Shown here: positions 1 to 40,329 of the stretch, in pieces | How the letters are laid out: each line of letters opens with the position of its first letter | Numbering within the stretch: position 1 is the first letter of the stretch | Assembly: GCA_033239005.1 (NCBI GenBank) | Contig: BSQZ01000036.1 | Span: 2,881,001 to 2,945,000 of the forward strand | Source: Lamellibrachia satsuma | Lineage: Eukaryota > Annelida > Polychaeta > Sabellida > Siboglinidae | Direction: 5' to 3' | Length of the DNA: 64,000 nucleotides | Position numbers and translations under genes: made by a program | Notes under the pieces: model-generated | Database searches by the model: none | What the model saw: the letters and a program-made list of their open reading frames with translations, nothing else | What the model was told of the DNA's origin: nothing

Positions 1-1137
1 CCACACCGGCTGCAGCAGCTGCGAGACGAGACAGACAACGACGACGAGATGCTCTCTCTGAAGTCCATCATCATGAGTGGCTGGCCAGAGACAAGGCGAC
101 AACTCGCTACTCAGCTCCGCCCCTACTGGCCATTCCGCGATGAGCTGACGGTCGACGATGGCATCATCATGAAGAGCGACCGCATCGTTATCCCACTCAG
201 AGCCCGATCAGAGATCGTCGCGAAACTCCACCTGGCGCACCAGGGAGTGGAGAAAACTCGCCTGCGTGCCAGGTCATGTGTATACTGGATAAACATCAAC
301 TGTGACATCGAGAATATGATCCAGCGATGCGACATCTGCCAACGCGAGTTGTGCGCACAGCCTTCGGAGCCGCTGATGCAGCACGAAGTGCCATCACGGC
401 CGTGGCAGGTCGTTGGCACCGACTTGTTTTCGATTGGCCGAAATAATTACCTCATCATCGGTGATTATTACTCAAAGTTCCCTTTCGTCGAACTCATCGA
501 GGGACGAGCGACGAGTGACATGATCGTCAAGTTGACAAAGCGTATCTTCAGCGAGCAAGGTGTCCCTGACAGAGTTGTCAGCGACAACGGAGGTCACTTC
601 GACAGTCAGGCGTATAAACTCTTCGCTAAGGCTTGGGGATTTGAACACGTCACCTCCAGCCCGCACTACCCGAGATCAAATGGATTCGTGGAGCGGCAGA
701 TACAGACGATAAAGCGCACACTGAAGAAGGCAGCATCGGCCCGAGTCGACACGGACATGGCCATGCTGATTCTGCGGTCGACACCGATCGATCACCATCT
801 CCCTTCACCAGCCGAGATGCTGAACGCGCGAAAGATGAGGGCCAACCTGCCGGTGAAAATCCTGAACGCCCACCCGGAGAAGGGCGCGATATCCGAACGC
901 CTGTTCGAGCGACAGCGTCAACAAAAAGTGTATCACGACCAGGGAGCGATCGCGCAACTCACCCCGCTGGTCCGTGGACAACCCGTTCGCATCCAGCACC
1001 ACGTCACAGGGAAGTGGAACCCGGCAACCATCGAGACCGTGCGTCCGGAACCAAGGTCGTATGACGTCCGCACAGCAAGTGGTGGAGTTCTCCGCCGCAA
1101 TCGTGTACAGATCCGCAGGTCACACGACTCCGGCTAG
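1..1137 (+). CDS. Ty3/gypsy retrotransposon pol, 3' part (integrase), 5' end outside window
   Basis: The frame is open from base 1, so this is the C-terminal part of a longer polyprotein. It would insert retrotransposon cDNA into the host genome. Counting from the Met at 49, an HHCC zinc-binding region (HLAHQG, later CDICQ) lies near residues 60-98. The integrase core follows with D125 (GTDLF), D179 (SDNGGHF) and E215 (GFVERQ), giving the DD35E spacing of retroviral-type integrases. The TAG stop at 1135-1137 is followed by about 200 bases, then a purine tract and an LTR-like start, as expected at the 3' end of such an element. No frameshift or internal stop is visible in this part, so the copy looks fairly young. 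Protease, RT and RNase H would lie upstream of the window. Confidence 0.95.
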   Translation, partial: PHRLQQLRDETDNDDEMLSLKSIIMSGWPETRRQLATQLRPYWPFRDELTVDDGIIMKSDRIVIPLRARSEIVAKLHLAHQGVEKTRLRARSCVYWININCDIENMIQRCDICQRELCAQPSEPLMQHEVPSRPWQVVGTDLFSIGRNNYLIIGDYYSKFPFVELIEGRATSDMIVKLTKRIFSEQGVPDRVVSDNGGHFDSQAYKLFAKAWGFEHVTSSPHYPRSNGFVERQIQTIKRTLKKAASARVDTDMAMLILRSTPIDHHLPSPAEMLNARKMRANLPVKILNAHPEKGAISERLFERQRQQKVYHDQGAIAQLTPLVRGQPVRIQHHVTGKWNPATIETVRPEPRSYDVRTASGGVLRRNRVQIRRSHDSG

Positions 1138-1346
1138 CGAGTCCGCTTCAGCACTCCTGAAGCAGGCTACCAGACCCGCTCTGGACGGCTCAGCAAGCCT
1201 CCAGCCAAGTTCAATTTGTAACTCTATCTTGATCTTGTCCGTTGATAGTATGTTACGGTTGCAAGGCTGCTTATATAACTATGTTAGTGTAGTAAGCCAC
1301 ACTTAGTTGTTCTTGTTCTGATGTTCTTGTTTTATAAGAAGAGGGA

Positions 1347-1550
1347 TGTCACGGCTGCATATAGTGACGCCATCTGGCGACTACAGATACACCTTAGTCG
1401 GTTACCCTAGTCTATAGGAGTACCTCGGGCTCTGGGGTACGGAGACGCAGACCATGTATTGAGTTATTGAAATACACCTCATGAATATCAATCCCAATAA
1501 TACCGTGTTGTAATGCTAATGATAAGTACATACCACAAGTACTATTACAC
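1347..1550 (+). mobile_element. Probable 3' LTR of the Ty3/gypsy element (end approximate)
   Basis: A purine-rich tract (AAGAAGAGGGA, ending at 1346) is directly followed by TGTCACGG, a typical polypurine tract and LTR start. Bases 1138-1346 between pol and the tract are untranslated element sequence. The 3' border is not determined because the 5' LTR is outside the window; about 1550 is a guess. Confidence 0.55.
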
Positions 1551-1559
1551 TAAGCAGCA

Positions 1560-1725
1560 CTGCAAAACGTTTACCAGTGTTGTTGCAGTGTAAGAGCGCT
1601 GGACTCCCAATCGAGAAGACCATATCATTCGACTCCATCTGCTGCTGTTTCGAAGCTGTGGCAACTTCGTTCCGAGTATGCAGTGTGTACAACAACAACA
1701 ATGCAGTAGCTGACACTTTACAGGG
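1560..1725 (+). mobile_element. SINE-like tRNA-derived remnant
   Basis: The text 'gtaagagcgctggactcccaa' followed by 'attcgactcc' resembles tRNA A-box and B-box regions, and 'ggcaacttcgttc' follows, as in the better-preserved SINE at 43395. It is diverged and its borders are unclear. Confidence 0.4.
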
Positions 1726-1733
1726 CATGGAGA

Positions 1734-2305
1734 CAGGGGCTAGTTGTTAAAATTTTAGGTTAAAATCACTTTTTGTGTAAAGTTTGTTAGATGCAGTATT
1801 TCTGCCAACGTATACATCACATTTTTTATTTGTGTTAATAAAATGTACCATTCCATTGATAATCTTGTTGTTCTTTCAGTCATTGTCAGCACACGACTTG
1901 CTGGCTGAACCATCGGTACGAGCCGCCCGAGCGTTGTTACAGTTGTAACAACTTGCCCAAAAACAATTGTAACAACTTGCCCCAAACACATTTTTTTTGC
2001 ATTTGAACGCACGTGTACGATAACAAATCCTGAATTGCAATTCTTATGCTGTACAGTAGACATGTTTAAATTTTCATTCACGAAACATCAAAAGTGGCCG
2101 CGTGAGATGATATTATATGGGCATACCCAAAAAAGTCTTAGGTGGCTAAAAAGTAATTTTTTTTCCACATCTCGTTAATTTCGTCTTCTTAACTCCCGAT
2201 TTTTGAACAGTGTATCTGCTGGTGGACTTCCAACAACTACTGTTGTTGGTTACTCCATATGTGTGCTATGCTTTCGTAAAGCGCATCTGTAACAACTTGC
2301 CCCTG
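1734..2305. mobile_element. Short inverted-repeat element (MITE-like)
   Basis: It begins CAGGGGCTAGTTGTTA and ends with the near inverse TAACAACTTGCCCCTG. The motif GTAACAACTTGCCC recurs internally near 1940 and 1970. There is no coding capacity, so this looks like a non-autonomous DNA transposon. I see no clear target-site duplication. Confidence 0.55.
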
Positions 2306-2458
2306 TATACAATTAGCCCCGGTCTTCCGGATGGTGCTATGTTGAGTCAGAATGGCAAACAATAAATGCAGATTCTCACACGCACTCATTTAGTCACATG
2401 AACGCAAGCACACATACACAAACACCGGCACGGACGCACGCACGCGCGGGCGCTCGAA

Positions 2459-2598
<140 letters not shown>

Positions 2599-2846
2599 TC
2601 ATGTTCACGTGGTACTTACGCGTCTTGTATTACGTTGACGACCAGATGCATTATGGACAACGAGAAAACGGCATCGAACGTGTTTTCTATTTGGACCTGC
2701 ATCTTCAGCACAGCCACTGCAACTGTTTATGGCCTGCTACTGCTTCTGGAAGCTAATTCGCGCGCGTTGAACCAAAAGCAAGGAGACGTCACGGTCAGAT
2801 AAACATACACATCTGCTTTGACTTTGTACTAAAAGTGGTGTTTCCG

Positions 2847-23661
<20,815 letters not shown>

Positions 23662-24049
23662 AGCAAGCAACACTACAGCAGACGAGCCAGTCCCTCGCTT
23701 CTCGACGTCGGCTTTGCTCCTTGCTCCTTCCTTCCTTCCTTCCAGCACTACTCACCATATTCAGCAGTCGATGTTTGACAATTGTACATGGTCATCTTCT
23801 GAAAATCCTGTTCTGATACGTCTCCGTGTTGTATTATACGTTCTGACCCCGAAACATGTTTACCACGATACCCCATAAAGACGTGGGCATAATGAAGCCG
23901 CGGAAGATGTTGAGATTTATTCGTGGTGTTTTTCAGTGTCTATGAACTTTTACGCTTCTGTTTACGTTGATTGTGGATGGAACATCGGACATTCGGTAAA
24001 GGCTAGCAACGGCAATGCAATTGTTGAATTACATGCAATACCTATGGAA

Positions 24050-24400
24050 GGTAAATTGATGAAACTAAAGGTGTTGCGAGCATTCCCGGTAACTACATAT
24101 GGTTGCCAGGCACGGGTACTAAATCAAATCAATAAAAAATGTAATGTGGATATGAAGAGAATGTGAATACCTTTGAGATGAAGTCCTACCGCAACATACT
24201 GCACCAACCCTGGATAGCGCACCTTACACATGTGTTGGTATTGAGTGAATTACTTATACAGTGCACCACGAAATGTGCTGTGCACTTTTGGCCAAAGGAT
24301 TGGAAAAGATTACAGTGGAGGGGTTACTGGCAGGAAAAAGAAACCGAGGCAAGCCACGACAAAGATGGGAGATGGACACCGCCCTTATCAGATATATGTG
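24050..24400 (+). mobile_element. Degraded RTE-type LINE C-terminus
   Basis: Frame-shifted pieces read like the C-terminal region of endonuclease-reverse transcriptase LINEs: 'TYGCQAR', 'FEMKSYRNILHQPWIAH' and 'GKRNRGKPRQRWE'. The intact element at 58925 has equivalent segments. There is no intact frame. Confidence 0.65.
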
Positions 24401-24500
24401 CATTTTATTTTTAAACATATTCACACTAGCATTAACACAATCATTTGGCAGTTTGTTCTATTCATTTATCACCCTCTGTGATGATGAGTACTTTCTCGTG
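24390..24500 (-). mobile_element. CR1-like LINE fragment, minus strand
   Basis: The text ttttaaacatattcacacta followed by cattaacacaatca and ggcagtttgttctattcatt matches 55720-55815. Confidence 0.7.
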
Positions 24501-24589
24501 TATGTCTACGGTGGCTTGTGTGCCATCTACTGTCTACATTTATATATCTACAAGAGTTCAGTAAATCTTATTTCTTCGTTAGGATAACG

Positions 24590-24690
24590 GTAGGTTCTTA
24601 TATAGCGTGGTATCCAGTCCTTGTGACTGTTCACAGCGCTTTACCCTTCACCCCCTGGCAGACCTGTTCATTCCAACACCAACTCGACTT
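24590..24690. repeat. Dispersed repeat C, copy 1
   Basis: It shares gtaggttcttata-agcg, 'gactg-tca-agcg' and ccctggcagac-tgttcatt with 27965-28065. Unrecognised family. Confidence 0.6.
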
Positions 24691-24960
24691 CTCATGGAAG
24701 CATTCAGCCACGCTGCAATTACTGCGCGTAGACTCTTTGTTCAAATATGTCAATCACTGTCTTCGAAACGGCGGCGAGAGGACTGCGTGTTTTCGATGTT
24801 CTAACTACTGTGTTACGGCACCCAAAAGAGGTAGTTTAGGAAACCAAACAAGAGTACCTATTGGTTGAGCCATTGATTCGTTTAGGTCAACGTGGCGTTA
24901 ACACCTATTACAGCAGATATCGGTTGTTAGTCACCCGGACACATACTGCGACAGTCCAAA

Positions 24961-25098
24961 ATGTCGTCCAGCCAAAGCACACCTCCGGTAGTTGCACTTA
25001 AAGACGATAGGCTATCGGAGCTAAACGCAAACATCTTTATCTCCAGAGCCGATTATCTGCTCACGTCGATAATGATATCGTCCGAGGGCGGCGTTTAA
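24961..25098 (+). other. Possible upstream ORF in the PRR5 leader (45 codons)
   Basis: An ATG-initiated frame (MSSSQSTPPVV...) ends at TAA 36 bases before the proposed PRR5 start, in a different frame. It has coding-like composition but no recognised family. It could be an uORF, an alternative first exon, or chance. Confidence 0.25.
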
Positions 25099-25133
25099 TA
25101 AGTGCAGTTGAAACGAAGACACATGTGCATCTA

Positions 25134-32979
<7,846 letters not shown>

Positions 32980-33021
32980 CTCACAACGTGTAGAATATAA
33001 ATCAGACCTATCAACTCAACG

Positions 33022-33027
33022 AATAAA
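33022..33027 (+). terminator. Candidate polyadenylation signal of the PRR5-like gene
   Basis: AATAAA, 43 bases after the stop codon. Confidence 0.5.
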
Positions 33028-33959
33028 CCGTCAGAAAAACGTTTTTGCATTAAATGGCACGGTCTCATGGCAAAAGTCTGAAATCTCACGCATATTTTCG
33101 TAATCCTTTGCCATGAAAATTAAGAAACAAAACGTAGCCTTTTACGAAAATTAGACACATAATGTATTTGTGTGTCTAGCAAAACGAAAGCCTCAGTTAA
33201 TTTTACCGGTACTATGAAACGCGGTCAGTGATGGGTCAGCAGTTGTGCATCAGCCAATGAGATTTCCTGTTGGAAAGCAGTGTACGCACGTGTTGATGAT
33301 AAGCAACACAGAAAGCAAAGTTTAATCAGATGGGCCACCATCCTCTAAAAAAACATTATTAACTTGGGGGTAGGGGTGACTTCACGGCTTGTGGCGCCTG
33401 GATCCTAGCTAGGTTGACAGCTATAATACATGTCTTCCTGTAATCCGCATTGCTTCGACGTACTGATAACACAGGTGGGCCGAAGGACGACCATGAATTA
33501 ATTAACTTTCTTTCGGTGCAAATGTGTAGATAAAGCTAAATGAAATAACATGTGAATACACTAAAATATGTGCAAAGAAAATTGGGTTGCCTCTAATATC
33601 TGGGATCATGAAATGTCTCTTAAATAAACTCCAAATACACTAAAGAAAAGTATGTGGTAATGCCGTATTTTCAGGAATTACTATGCTTGTATATGTTTAT
33701 AGATGTATGTGGATTAATGAGGTCGTCACTATTATAATTTAGTGCATTTTATTGTCAGGGTAACGTGTTTTTAAGCGACTACACAATCAAGTTCAAGTTT
33801 TCAAGTGTTATTCTCTAATACCATACAATGGTGTATTTGATAAATATACAATACCAAGAGTACTTGAAAGTACTCAAAGCAAAAAAATAATAAGAACAGT
33901 CAATGGTAGTTAAATTACCAATTATTATTTTGATTAACTTACAAATTCTTATTAGTTTA
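33028..33959. other. No gene recognised
   Basis: AT-rich sequence between the PRR5 gene and a LINE fragment, without coding-like frames or strong repeats. Confidence 0.6.
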
Positions 33960-34405
33960 TTTAAACTATGAATATGAAACAACACAGAGAATTAGGGTGA
34001 TTAATAAAATATATTGTCAGAAATCTATATCTTTGGTCTCTTAAAGTTTCATGTTGAAACAATATATGAAATTCACCCCCAATCTCATTTCTATTACACA
34101 AAGTACAACACATTTCTATCAATATTGAACCATCTGCCTGTTTCAATGGGCAGTGTTGTGTTACCCAGCCTAAATTGAGTGAAAAGAATTCTTAATCTCT
34201 CCGGTAACAATGTCACCTATGATTCAAACGTGAATACTTCTTTAAATATTCTATAGGTAATATATTTATCATTGTGAAATACATTTGATGACCATGTTTG
34301 AATATATTCTTCATGAAGTCTGATTTTAAGGCAATTATTAAGCCATTTGTGATTGACGACATTAGGAAAGTGCCAAACGTTAGAAAGACCACTTTCATAT
34401 AAAAT
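33960..34405 (-). mobile_element. Degraded non-LTR retrotransposon C-terminus
   Basis: The minus-strand translation includes 'CTLCNRNEIGGEFHILF', the CxxC-type zinc-finger-like region near the C-terminus of many invertebrate LINE proteins. Shifted frames upstream read 'KIRLHEEYIQTW' and 'ITYRIFK', typical of the segment before it. Stops and shifts show it is a fossil. Confidence 0.6.
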
Positions 34406-35430
34406 ATTTTGAACAGTTATTATTCAAGGTGATTCATACCCACTGTTATTATTTAAGCTGAGTAATAAAATGTACATTATCACTGACAACTATGAATCGA
34501 ACCCACGTGCCATGATTGTTTAGTTTTAGGAATGACGTCATTCTGACACAGCTTGTGATTTCAAAGGTCGTGCAAATACGTAAGAATCTGTCTACGTGAA
34601 AATGTTGGTAATTGTGCATAATTGTGCGGTTTTATTTGGTAAAATTAGGCTTAGTAGTTAATCACCCAGATAACACTAATACAGTTGACTTATTCTTCTT
34701 CCGATACACAGCTCATGGCTCTACGTTAAGCCTGCGATGCACATACATATCGATTCTTCAGTTGTCAACATGTTGGCTACTACGTTTTTGGCAACTCAAA
34801 TATAGTCGTTATGTGTATGTTCTCCACCAACTGTTGGCAACACTTTTTGTGGACATCTGGCTTCAGAAAAATCGGTCGGCAGACAAACTGTTGGCGACTA
34901 AAAGTCGGTATGTGTGTGGCGGGCTTTTACCGCAGGTGAAGTGTGGCTAGAGTATTTTCGAGCTTGATGTACTGGTGCGTGGCAGCGATTGGTGTAACGC
35001 TGGTTTGGGTCTATATTAGTTGGACACTCCTTGGTGGGCAAAAATACAAATATAACACGTTTAATAAAGCAAAAACAAGTCATTGTATTGGCTCATCACA
35101 TGAACGAAACATTTCATTTACCAACAATTTGCGTCAAACAACGAATGGCTCGTATTACGATTCTGCCCAATAAATGGCTCATAACATATTCACAAAATGT
35201 CGTCCAGCCAAGTTGGTTAATGAATCAACACTCAGTTCGGTTTCCGAACACAAACTTCAAGGCAATTCCTCCAGGTTTTTGATCAATACTGATTAAGTAT
35301 TCATTAATTGCACAATTTATTGAGAGAGGTGAGATAATGTTGTGAACATCATTCAAGAATCAAATATCTAGCTCCCCAAAAATGCACGCATCATGTCAGT
35401 GTGAAATGAGAAAAATACGTCGCATATTTG
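34406..35430. other. No gene recognised
   Basis: Short frames only; no family motif seen on either strand. Confidence 0.6.
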
Positions 35431-35589
35431 CTGCGTTATAATCGTTTTGACACGACCCTTCTAAGACCCGGATGTAAGGTGGTGCGAGCACATGTAATGG
35501 CGGGATACACAACAAAGTAGTAGATGTTCGCATTCATGTCTATTTTAATATGTTGCAATAGAATACAATCATTTGAGATAACAAGACAT
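35431..35589 (+). repeat. LTR segment, 5' copy (truncated)
   Basis: It aligns in order with 40330-40489 through gacccttctaagacccgg, aatggcgggatacacaa and attttaatatgttgcaata. Its left part is missing or diverged. Confidence 0.8.
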
Positions 35590-35759
35590 AACATCTGGCG
35601 ACGAAGATAGTGTTCTCCATGCTGGGATACACATCACGAACATTTACAATGAACTTTCGCAGTGAATGCGCAGCGTATTCGTAACGTGTCAATGATCGAC
35701 ACAACAATGGCGACATGACCACGACTGTGTCTTCAACAGTCCACGACAATCCCGCAACC

Positions 35760-36288
35760 ATTATGACTCATCCATCCTTCCCACACGTCGATTTACGAAC
35801 AGATGGCAATGTCAGACCACGTTGGAAAAATGGTTATCCCGATTTAACCGTTTGACGACAGCCACGAATATTTCAGACCCAGTGAGCAGGCGTGCATTAT
35901 TACTCCACTACGCTGGATACGAAATAGACGTGATATTCGACACACTGACTGTACAAGAAGCCATAGATGACGTCAACGTATACCAAACTTCAAAGCTTCC
36001 AAGCTTCAAAAGCGCAAACGGCATACATTAGTCCGAAGACCAGCACTGCTTACGAAATATAAAAGTTTCGTCAGGCTACACAGGGAGAAACGGAAACAAT
36101 TGACACTACACCAACTGGAGAAATCATGCGATTTTGCGAACACAGACAAACAGATTGCACATCAGGTAATACATGCGAGTCATTCTCAGTCTCTCCGCCG
36201 CCGTGCACTTAGGGAAGATCTTAACCTTGATCAGCTCGAGCCCTCGAAGTGAGCGAAAAACAAGCTACTGAAGTTCATATCATCGATC
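35760..36288 (+). pseudogene. gag remnant of the Ty3/gypsy element, 5' part
   Basis: Frame-shifted pieces read as capsid-type gag: 'KKWLSRFNRLTTATNI', 'RRALLLHYAGYEIDVIFDTL', 'RRALREDLNLDQL' and 'ALEVSEKQATEVHI'. The reading stops at the insertion at 36289-36294 and resumes after it at 37783 with a CCHC-type knuckle (CNYCGNQLPHHSRC) to about 37886. Confidence 0.7.
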
Positions 36289-36294
36289 TAACGC

Positions 36295-37776
36295 CAGGGG
36301 TGAGATTTAGCAAGTCATGGAAGGTAGCCAACCTTGCAAAGTGAAGTAGCCCGACAGCTTCTTAGGTAATTAATACTTTGATGATAGAAAGTAAATACTT
36401 TGATGATAGAATGAATGCATGAACGATATCAACGACAAATAAAAAAACAGTTTTGAAACATTTATTTTCAAGGCAAGATCGATACAATGCGATACATAAT
36501 ACTGAATAAAATACAGTATACAATTGTACACATGTGACAGGTTGTTTTGTTTTCATAACATGGTACACCAACAATCTGCGCGAAAAGTCTCCAAGGCCAA
36601 GCGTCACAGGACATCAGGTCCTGTGAACTTACCAGTTTTGCTGATTTTTTACAGGATCTGATTTTACTCTAGCTTAAGAGAAACTTTAACCCGTTTCCCG
36701 ATTAATTCACAAGAAGCCCTCCGCGCACCATGTATGCTCTAGATATATCTAACTATAATCGAGATAGCTTATGTTTGTATGTAAGTATATATATGGTTAT
36801 GTTCATGTTTTCTCCTAAACGGCTTGCACCTCGGGCGCCAAACTTATAGGGATTAATCTACCACCCCACGAATGAAACGTAACGCCTTTATTTTTTCGAA
36901 ATACCCCATATATCAAGGGTTCTTAGTGGTTTATGGTAAATCAAATGTTCGCTGCGTAAAACGTTAAGTTCCAACAATCGCAGAAACCATGCGCGCCGCT
37001 GCGAATATTCGGTACGTAAACCGTTTGAGAGTACGTAGCGCCATATAACAAGATTTAACAAGATTTAACAAGATATGGGCGGTTTATATTAATTATAGTA
37101 GAAATCACGCACCCACCCGATACACAAGACAGTAGAAAGCAGATATTCTATTATTCTACAACCAACACAAGTATCCATGCTTCTACATTCACGCGACCTT
37201 CGTTTGAACATGCAACGAGAATTGTTTCACGTGCGTGACGCAGTTGTTTCTGGTAATACGTTAATTCAAGCGTATTGATGGCATATTGTCCTGAGGCATT
37301 AAAACATTGCTATCATGACTGTCACGTATGAACTACCACGTTATCCCGTCCTGGGAACGGGCATTTTTGTTAGTATATATAAAAGTGGCGCCACGCGGCA
37401 CCAAGACTATTAACATGACCGGTTATTATTTCAATGTAGAATGACCGTTCAGTTACACGTTGAGCGTCGATGTGGTTGATAAAAAATACAATGAATGCTC
37501 CCTATTGATATCGCTTCGGCTACGGTTTGGCAACGTTTCTTGCAATGTCAAACGTGTCACAAAATCGCTATTTATGGTTAACATAAATGCGATATAGACA
37601 GGACAACACTTCTGAGATGTTTATTAACATTCCTTTTATTTTTGCTTGGTCTAAAATAATGTAGCTCCGTAAATATTTCGAGTCGCCATGCGGGCTACTG
37701 TTGTCAAAAATTTAAGTCGCCCGAAGCCATTTTTGGGCGCCATTGGCGACCGGGCGACCGCTAAATCTCACCCCTG
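36295..37776. mobile_element. DNA transposon with perfect 17-bp inverted termini, inserted in gag
   Basis: It begins CAGGGGTGAGATTTAGC and ends GCTAAATCTCACCCCTG, an exact inverse. It is flanked on both sides by TAACGC (36289-36294 and 37777-37782), a 6-bp duplication of gag sequence. The interior (1.48 kb) holds no transposase; it contains dispersed repeat A and a short aacaagattt run at 37047-37071. The CAGGGG start recalls hAT elements, but those make 8-bp duplications, so the superfamily is unsettled. Confidence 0.85.
36750..37090. repeat. Dispersed repeat A, copy 2
   Basis: Same orientation and block order as 12370-12745, but missing one internal duplicate. It sits within the inverted-repeat transposon, so it may be part of that element or a further nested insertion. 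Confidence 0.8.
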
Positions 37777-37782
37777 TAACGC

Positions 37783-37886
37783 TGAAAACGGCAAACATGC
37801 TAGAAAAGCAGAACATTTGCAACTACTGTGGAAATCAACTACCACACCACTCTAGGTGCTCTGCACGTGGAAAAAAGTAGGCAAAA
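37783..37886 (+). pseudogene. gag nucleocapsid knuckle remnant
   Basis: The reading ends in CNYCGNQLPHHSRC plus ARGKK, a zinc-knuckle region, then a stop. It continues the gag reading interrupted at 36288. Bases 37887-38450 beyond it show nothing recognisable. Confidence 0.6.
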
Positions 37887-38499
37887 AAATTCGCCCCGCT
37901 CTTCGTCTCAGGGGCGAAAGTCCCGTGCGGCATTTGCTAACTCGGCGATTTGGCAGTTCCGTAGCCAAATGGCTACGGAACTAATAACTTAAGTTTTAAA
38001 ACCGATACGCACTAACCGTTTCACATGTGTATTCTGTGACATACAACCGACAATTGGGCGTCAAGAAACTGAAGAAATGTGCTCCAAATAATTACTTATG
38101 AGTACTTTTATCGGTGACATAGAAAACATTTCACAATTAGCCGCCATACTGTGCACGTGATGTTGCCTTTGGGTCACATGATCAAACGCGATTTCGTGTA
38201 GAATGAGGCCAGAATGGGCCAGCAGCACAGAAATAAATAAAACACCCGTTAGTAAGTTAATAGTTTATAGGGGCATTATTAATGATGTAACTATATGGCC
38301 AGCAGACGGCAATTCTTAGCGTGACCTTATACAGATCTATGGAAATCCCGCATGCTTTTCTCGCTCATAACAACATCCGGTTATATACAAACCTTGACAA
38401 GCACATGCGTTCTGACAAAAAGGTAATAATTTCACACTTTTACATGGTTATTGTCAGGTCACTTTAGTGATATACATATAAGAATGCATACAGACACGA

Positions 38500-39062
38500 A
38501 AGACGTGTTTATTGCTCTGTTTAAGGCGTTTTTGTAAGGTTTCACGTTTCATGAAAATACTTACGCTTTTGATGAACGAGATCTTCGCCTCTACTACAGT
38601 AAAAGCCAGATAGAAAAAAATTGTAGGGCGATTGACTTTGCCTAGGAAAAAAGGTGCAATTAATTTGAAGAAAAAAATTATACACTGTCTGTCGTTCATC
38701 AAGGAACAAATCTCGACATATGATGCTGCCAATACTGTGACAGCAGACTTTGTACAGTCTCTTTCAAATGACCATGAATATGTTTTTGCTGCAACCAGTG
38801 TTAGCAAATACACGCCAAATATGCTGTCAGCATAACGGTTGGCAGTTCCTATGACAGGCAAATGTGTGTCAGAGCCATACGGATAAACGCGAGTTGGTGA
38901 TGACTGCAATGGTGGTTTATCTCGTAGTCTGTGGAATGTGGCAAATTCGAGGATGTTCACCGATGCGCCCGAATCCACAATGATCTGAACAGAGTGACCT
39001 TGAACTTTGACCTGACGCTTCGGGATACTGCAGGAGCAGCTACTAGCGGTCCAATCAACCCT
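38500..39062 (-). pseudogene. Retropepsin remnant, inverted relative to gag and integrase
   Basis: The minus strand reads VKVQGHSVQIIVDSGASVN followed by 'FATFHRLRDKPPLQ' and 'YGSDTHLPVIGT', the aspartic protease D-S-G-A motif and flank of Ty3/gypsy pol. The host element otherwise runs on the plus strand, so this segment is inverted or comes from another copy. Confidence 0.75.
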
Positions 39063-39084
39063 GCACCAACGACCGCAGCGCCAC

Positions 39085-39800
39085 GTGGAAGAATGTCTCG
39101 CTTGACTTCTTAGGCCCAATTCCTATTGGCGAATACCTTCTCGTTGTTATGGACGACTACAGGAGATTTCCAAAAGTGGAAGTAATCACGTCTACAGCTG
39201 CAACAGCCGTCATTCCAAAGTTGGATAGCATCTTCGCACGACAGGGAATTCCGGAAATGGTAAAATCTTACAACGATCCTCCGTTCAATGGTACATAATT
39301 CGAGAAATTCTCTCATCATCTTGGATTCCACCACAGAAAGATAAGTCAAATTTGGCCACAGGCTAATGGTGAAGTAGAGCGCTTCATGGCTCCATTGATA
39401 AAAGCCACCAGAGCGGCACACGTCGAACAACGAAATTGGAAACAGGAACTGTATAACTTCCTCCGCCATTACCGAACTACACCACACTCCAAAGCCTACT
39501 GCGAAAAAAAGGCGTAATGCAAAGCGATCTCTACTGCAAGTTGGAGATACTGTTCTCGTTGGACAACATCACAGAAACAAACTTTCATCACCGTTCGACC
39601 CGAAACCACTGCAAGTAATTCGACGTAAGGACAGCATGGGGACAGCGAAGAGAGGAACGTACACAATAACTCTAAACGTATCGCACTTCAAGCGTTATGA
39701 TGCAACACATCCTCTTCCATTACACGTGTATAGCGACGTCAATGGCTTTGACAGCATACCGATAGAATCGAGTGATTCGACAACTGACACTCGAAAAACG
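39085..39800 (+). pseudogene. Integrase remnant of the Ty3/gypsy element
   Basis: It reads 'KNVSLDFLGPIP', 'LLVVMDDYRRFPKVEVI', 'RQGIPEMVKSYND', 'QANGEVERFM' and 'LYNFLRHYRTTPHS', an integrase core and its C-terminal side. The first Asp (LDFLGP) and the Glu (GEVERF) are present and the middle Asp is in SYND. An in-frame TAA near 39297 and later frame changes disable it. Confidence 0.8.
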
Positions 39801-39819
39801 TGATTAATCGAAGTCCTGC

Positions 39820-40064
39820 ATAAGACAAACGGACGACGTTTAACGCCCCAGCAGGCTCCACAAACTACATAAGATAAACGGACGACGTTTAACGCTCCAG
39901 CAGGCTCCACGAACTACATAAGACAAACGGACGACGTTTAACGCTCCAGCAGGCTCCACAAACTACATAAGATAAACGGACGACGTTTAACGCTCCAGCA
40001 GGCTCCACGAACTACATAAGACAAACGGACGACGTTTAACGCTCCAGCAGGCTCCGAAAACTAT
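39820..40064. repeat. 49-bp tandem repeat, 5 copies
   Basis: The unit starts ataaga(c/t)aaacggacgacg and ends ccagcaggctccac-aactac. Copies start at 39820, 39869, 39918, 39967 and 40016, alternating c/t and a/g at two sites, which suggests duplication of a two-unit block. It lies after the integrase remnant. Confidence 0.95.
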
Positions 40065-40329
40065 TCAAATACTTCTTGGGTTTGTCAGAAGCCGGTAACT
40101 AGAGGCAAACTGTCAAAGATAGTGAGCTGATGGTTAATCTCTCCTCTTATTAGTTTTAGTTAGCATGCAGAATGTTAAGTGTCCAAGGGTAAAGTTAGGT
40201 GTGTAGAGAGTGAAGTGTTTGTAACCTCTCCTCTCAAGTTAATCTATCACTTTAGTTATACTTGTAATCGCCGTGAACTGGCTTATGCTTATTTTAAAGG
40301 CAGACTTTAATATCAATTGCTATGTCCAA

